Assembly (NCBI GenBank): GCA_937875035.1
Contig: CALNCF010000140.1
Span: 1 to 5,204 of the forward strand
Length of the DNA stretch: 5,204 bases
Reading direction: 5' to 3'
Source of the DNA: an uncultured Sphingobacteriaceae bacterium
Lineage (GTDB): Bacteria > Bacteroidota > Bacteroidia > Sphingobacteriales > Sphingobacteriaceae
The position numbers and the translations under genes are program-made. A model generated the notes under the pieces. That model did not search any database and was not told the DNA's origin. It saw nothing but the letters and a program-made list of their open reading frames with translations. Shown in pieces: positions 4,024 to 5,204 of the stretch (position 1 is the stretch's first letter; each line of letters begins with the position of its first letter).

Positions 4024-5204
4024 TTATCGCTCGCTCAGAATGATCTTACGCGAACCTGCCACGCCCTGGTTAGTGGTTAAAATACAATTGTATAGTCCCG
4101 CCGCGCATTCGTTCATCTGGATAATACTATTAGGTACAGCAGGGTTGATGAGAATAGTTTTCACTTTCTTTCCATAGCTGTCATAAATGTCTATCCAGGC
4201 TGTTTCTACCCCCTCGTTAAACTCGTAAGTCATGAATGTTGAACCATTAAAGGGGTTGGGATAACAATCCATGATTTTCGACTTGTTGCCGGCCTGGTTA
4301 AAGCTGCCCGGCTCTTCGTTATCAATGACCGGTTGGGCAATCCGCAGGTAGCCACCTGTTCCCTCAAAATAGAGTGTGATACAGGTATCATAAGAGCCGC
4401 AAATATTGGTCGCCGTCATGCACACCTCATAAACGCCGTTAGTGTCTGTTGGGAACTGGTGGCAGATATTGGAGCCATAAGCCAATGGCGAGCCATCGTC
4501 GAAGTTCCATGTAAATTCCACTCCGCTTTGCGCCGGCTCACTTTCATTTTCAAAGCACAGATAGTATGACGACTGGGCTTCGGCTACAAACACCGGTTCG
4601 ACCGGCAGACTGACATGAATGGTGATGCTTTCCACCTCGATCGTACTGCCACAGGTAAGCAGCAGGTAATAGGTGGTTGTAGTATCAGGGCTCACATGAA
4701 GTTCAGGGTCATTCGCTAAACTGTTTTGCCCGTTGTTCCATAACCATAGATAATCGCATCCGCTTACTCCGGTATTGATAATAATAACTTCATCTCCCTG
4801 GCAGATATATTTTGATCCTTCCGTAAAGCCGAGATGGTTATTCTGATTATAACAAAAAACAACCGTATCGAAGATTACGCAATTCCCAAAATCTGCACCT
4901 AATACAAGCGTATGGCAGCCTGGTTCGATGCCGCTTTCGCTGGCATCCCGAAGGTCGCTTACCGTAAGTGTATATAGATCCGACAATGAAGTAAGCTGTA
5001 TGCCGTCCAGGTACCATTTGACCTCTTCTCCCGGAGGTAATGGTCCCAGCAGGTTAGCATGAAATATTCTTCCGTTCCAGTCATCCGCATCGTGAATATA
5101 CAGGGTGTCCGGGTTCAGATCAAGTTCGTTCAGGTCATCGTTGATGAAGCTGATCTCCACACCATAAGGGAACCCGATCGTATCTGTATGGGTAAATTCA
5201 ATCC
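4024..5204 (-). CDS. Secreted protein with PKD-like domain and T9SS sorting domain, 5' end cut by window edge
   Basis: The frame is open from the right edge to TAA at 4026-4024, followed directly by an in-frame TAG. It gives 392 complete residues, so the signal peptide and N-terminal region lie outside; the GTG at 5160 is internal and not the start. Counting from the first complete codon: Ig-like beta-rich segments with a SPDTTTTYYL motif (about 171-180); a PKD-like domain (about 204-281) with the hallmark FTWNFDDGSP (230-239) and a YEVCMTATNICGS strand; then a type A T9SS C-terminal sorting domain (about 310-392) with YPNPFNG (314-320), IDIYDSYGKKVKTI and AAGLYNCIL, ending KIILSER. The protein should cross the outer membrane by the PorSS/T9SS machinery, the C-terminal domain being removed on release or anchoring. 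Fourteen cysteines suggest disulfides. The function of the missing N-terminal part, perhaps an enzyme or adhesin, cannot be judged. Confidence 0.88.
   Translation of the reverse strand, partial: IEFTHTDTIGFPYGVEISFINDDLNELDLNPDTLYIHDADDWNGRIFHANLLGPLPPGEEVKWYLDGIQLTSLSDLYTLTVSDLRDASESGIEPGCHTLVLGADFGNCVIFDTVVFCYNQNNHLGFTEGSKYICQGDEVIIINTGVSGCDYLWLWNNGQNSLANDPELHVSPDTTTTYYLLLTCGSTIEVESITIHVSLPVEPVFVAEAQSSYYLCFENESEPAQSGVEFTWNFDDGSPLAYGSNICHQFPTDTNGVYEVCMTATNICGSYDTCITLYFEGTGGYLRIAQPVIDNEEPGSFNQAGNKSKIMDCYPNPFNGSTFMTYEFNEGVETAWIDIYDSYGKKVKTILINPAVPNSIIQMNECAAGLYNCILTTNQGVAGSRKIILSER

Noticed and set aside
4333..4569. 78-codon plus-strand ORF
   Set aside because: Antisense to the PKD-like region of the surface-protein gene, which has clear motifs.

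Overview
The window looks like chromosomal DNA from an aerobic member of the Bacteroidota. Three things point there: a secreted protein ending in a type IX secretion (T9SS) C-terminal sorting domain, promoter-like sequences of the Bacteroidota form (TTG, about 20 nt, TAnnTTTG), and start codons without clear Shine-Dalgarno sequences. No genus can be named from this sequence.

Left part (1-3657): a divergent aromatic amino acid degradation locus. Homogentisate 1,2-dioxygenase (hmgA, minus strand, cut by the left edge) opens the ring of homogentisate. A fumarylacetoacetate hydrolase (fahA, plus strand) performs the last step, giving fumarate and acetoacetate. fahA is followed without a gap by a flavin reductase-family gene and a small lipoprotein gene, each overlapping the previous stop codon (TAATG, then ATGA). 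These three genes therefore look like one translationally coupled operon. No maleylacetoacetate isomerase gene, the step between HmgA and FahA, is visible.

The 392-bp gap between hmgA and fahA (994-1385) is dense with signals: a good promoter candidate for hmgA overlapping a hairpin, a 38-codon small ORF, an operator-like inverted repeat, and a set of hairpins before fahA. In that set one segment can pair either with an upstream arm or with a terminator arm ending in eight T's. This gap is the most interesting part of the window.

Right part (3658-5204): a 366-bp convergent gap holds a two-copy 22-nt tandem repeat, an AT-rich repeat-like stretch, several inverted repeats and a 15-bp perfect-stem terminator. 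After it comes the 3' end of a minus-strand gene for a secreted or cell-surface protein with a PKD-like domain and a T9SS sorting domain. It is unrelated to tyrosine degradation.

No CRISPR array, transposase, tRNA, rRNA or recognisable defence system was found. The window is mainly ordinary metabolism with an unusual regulatory gap.
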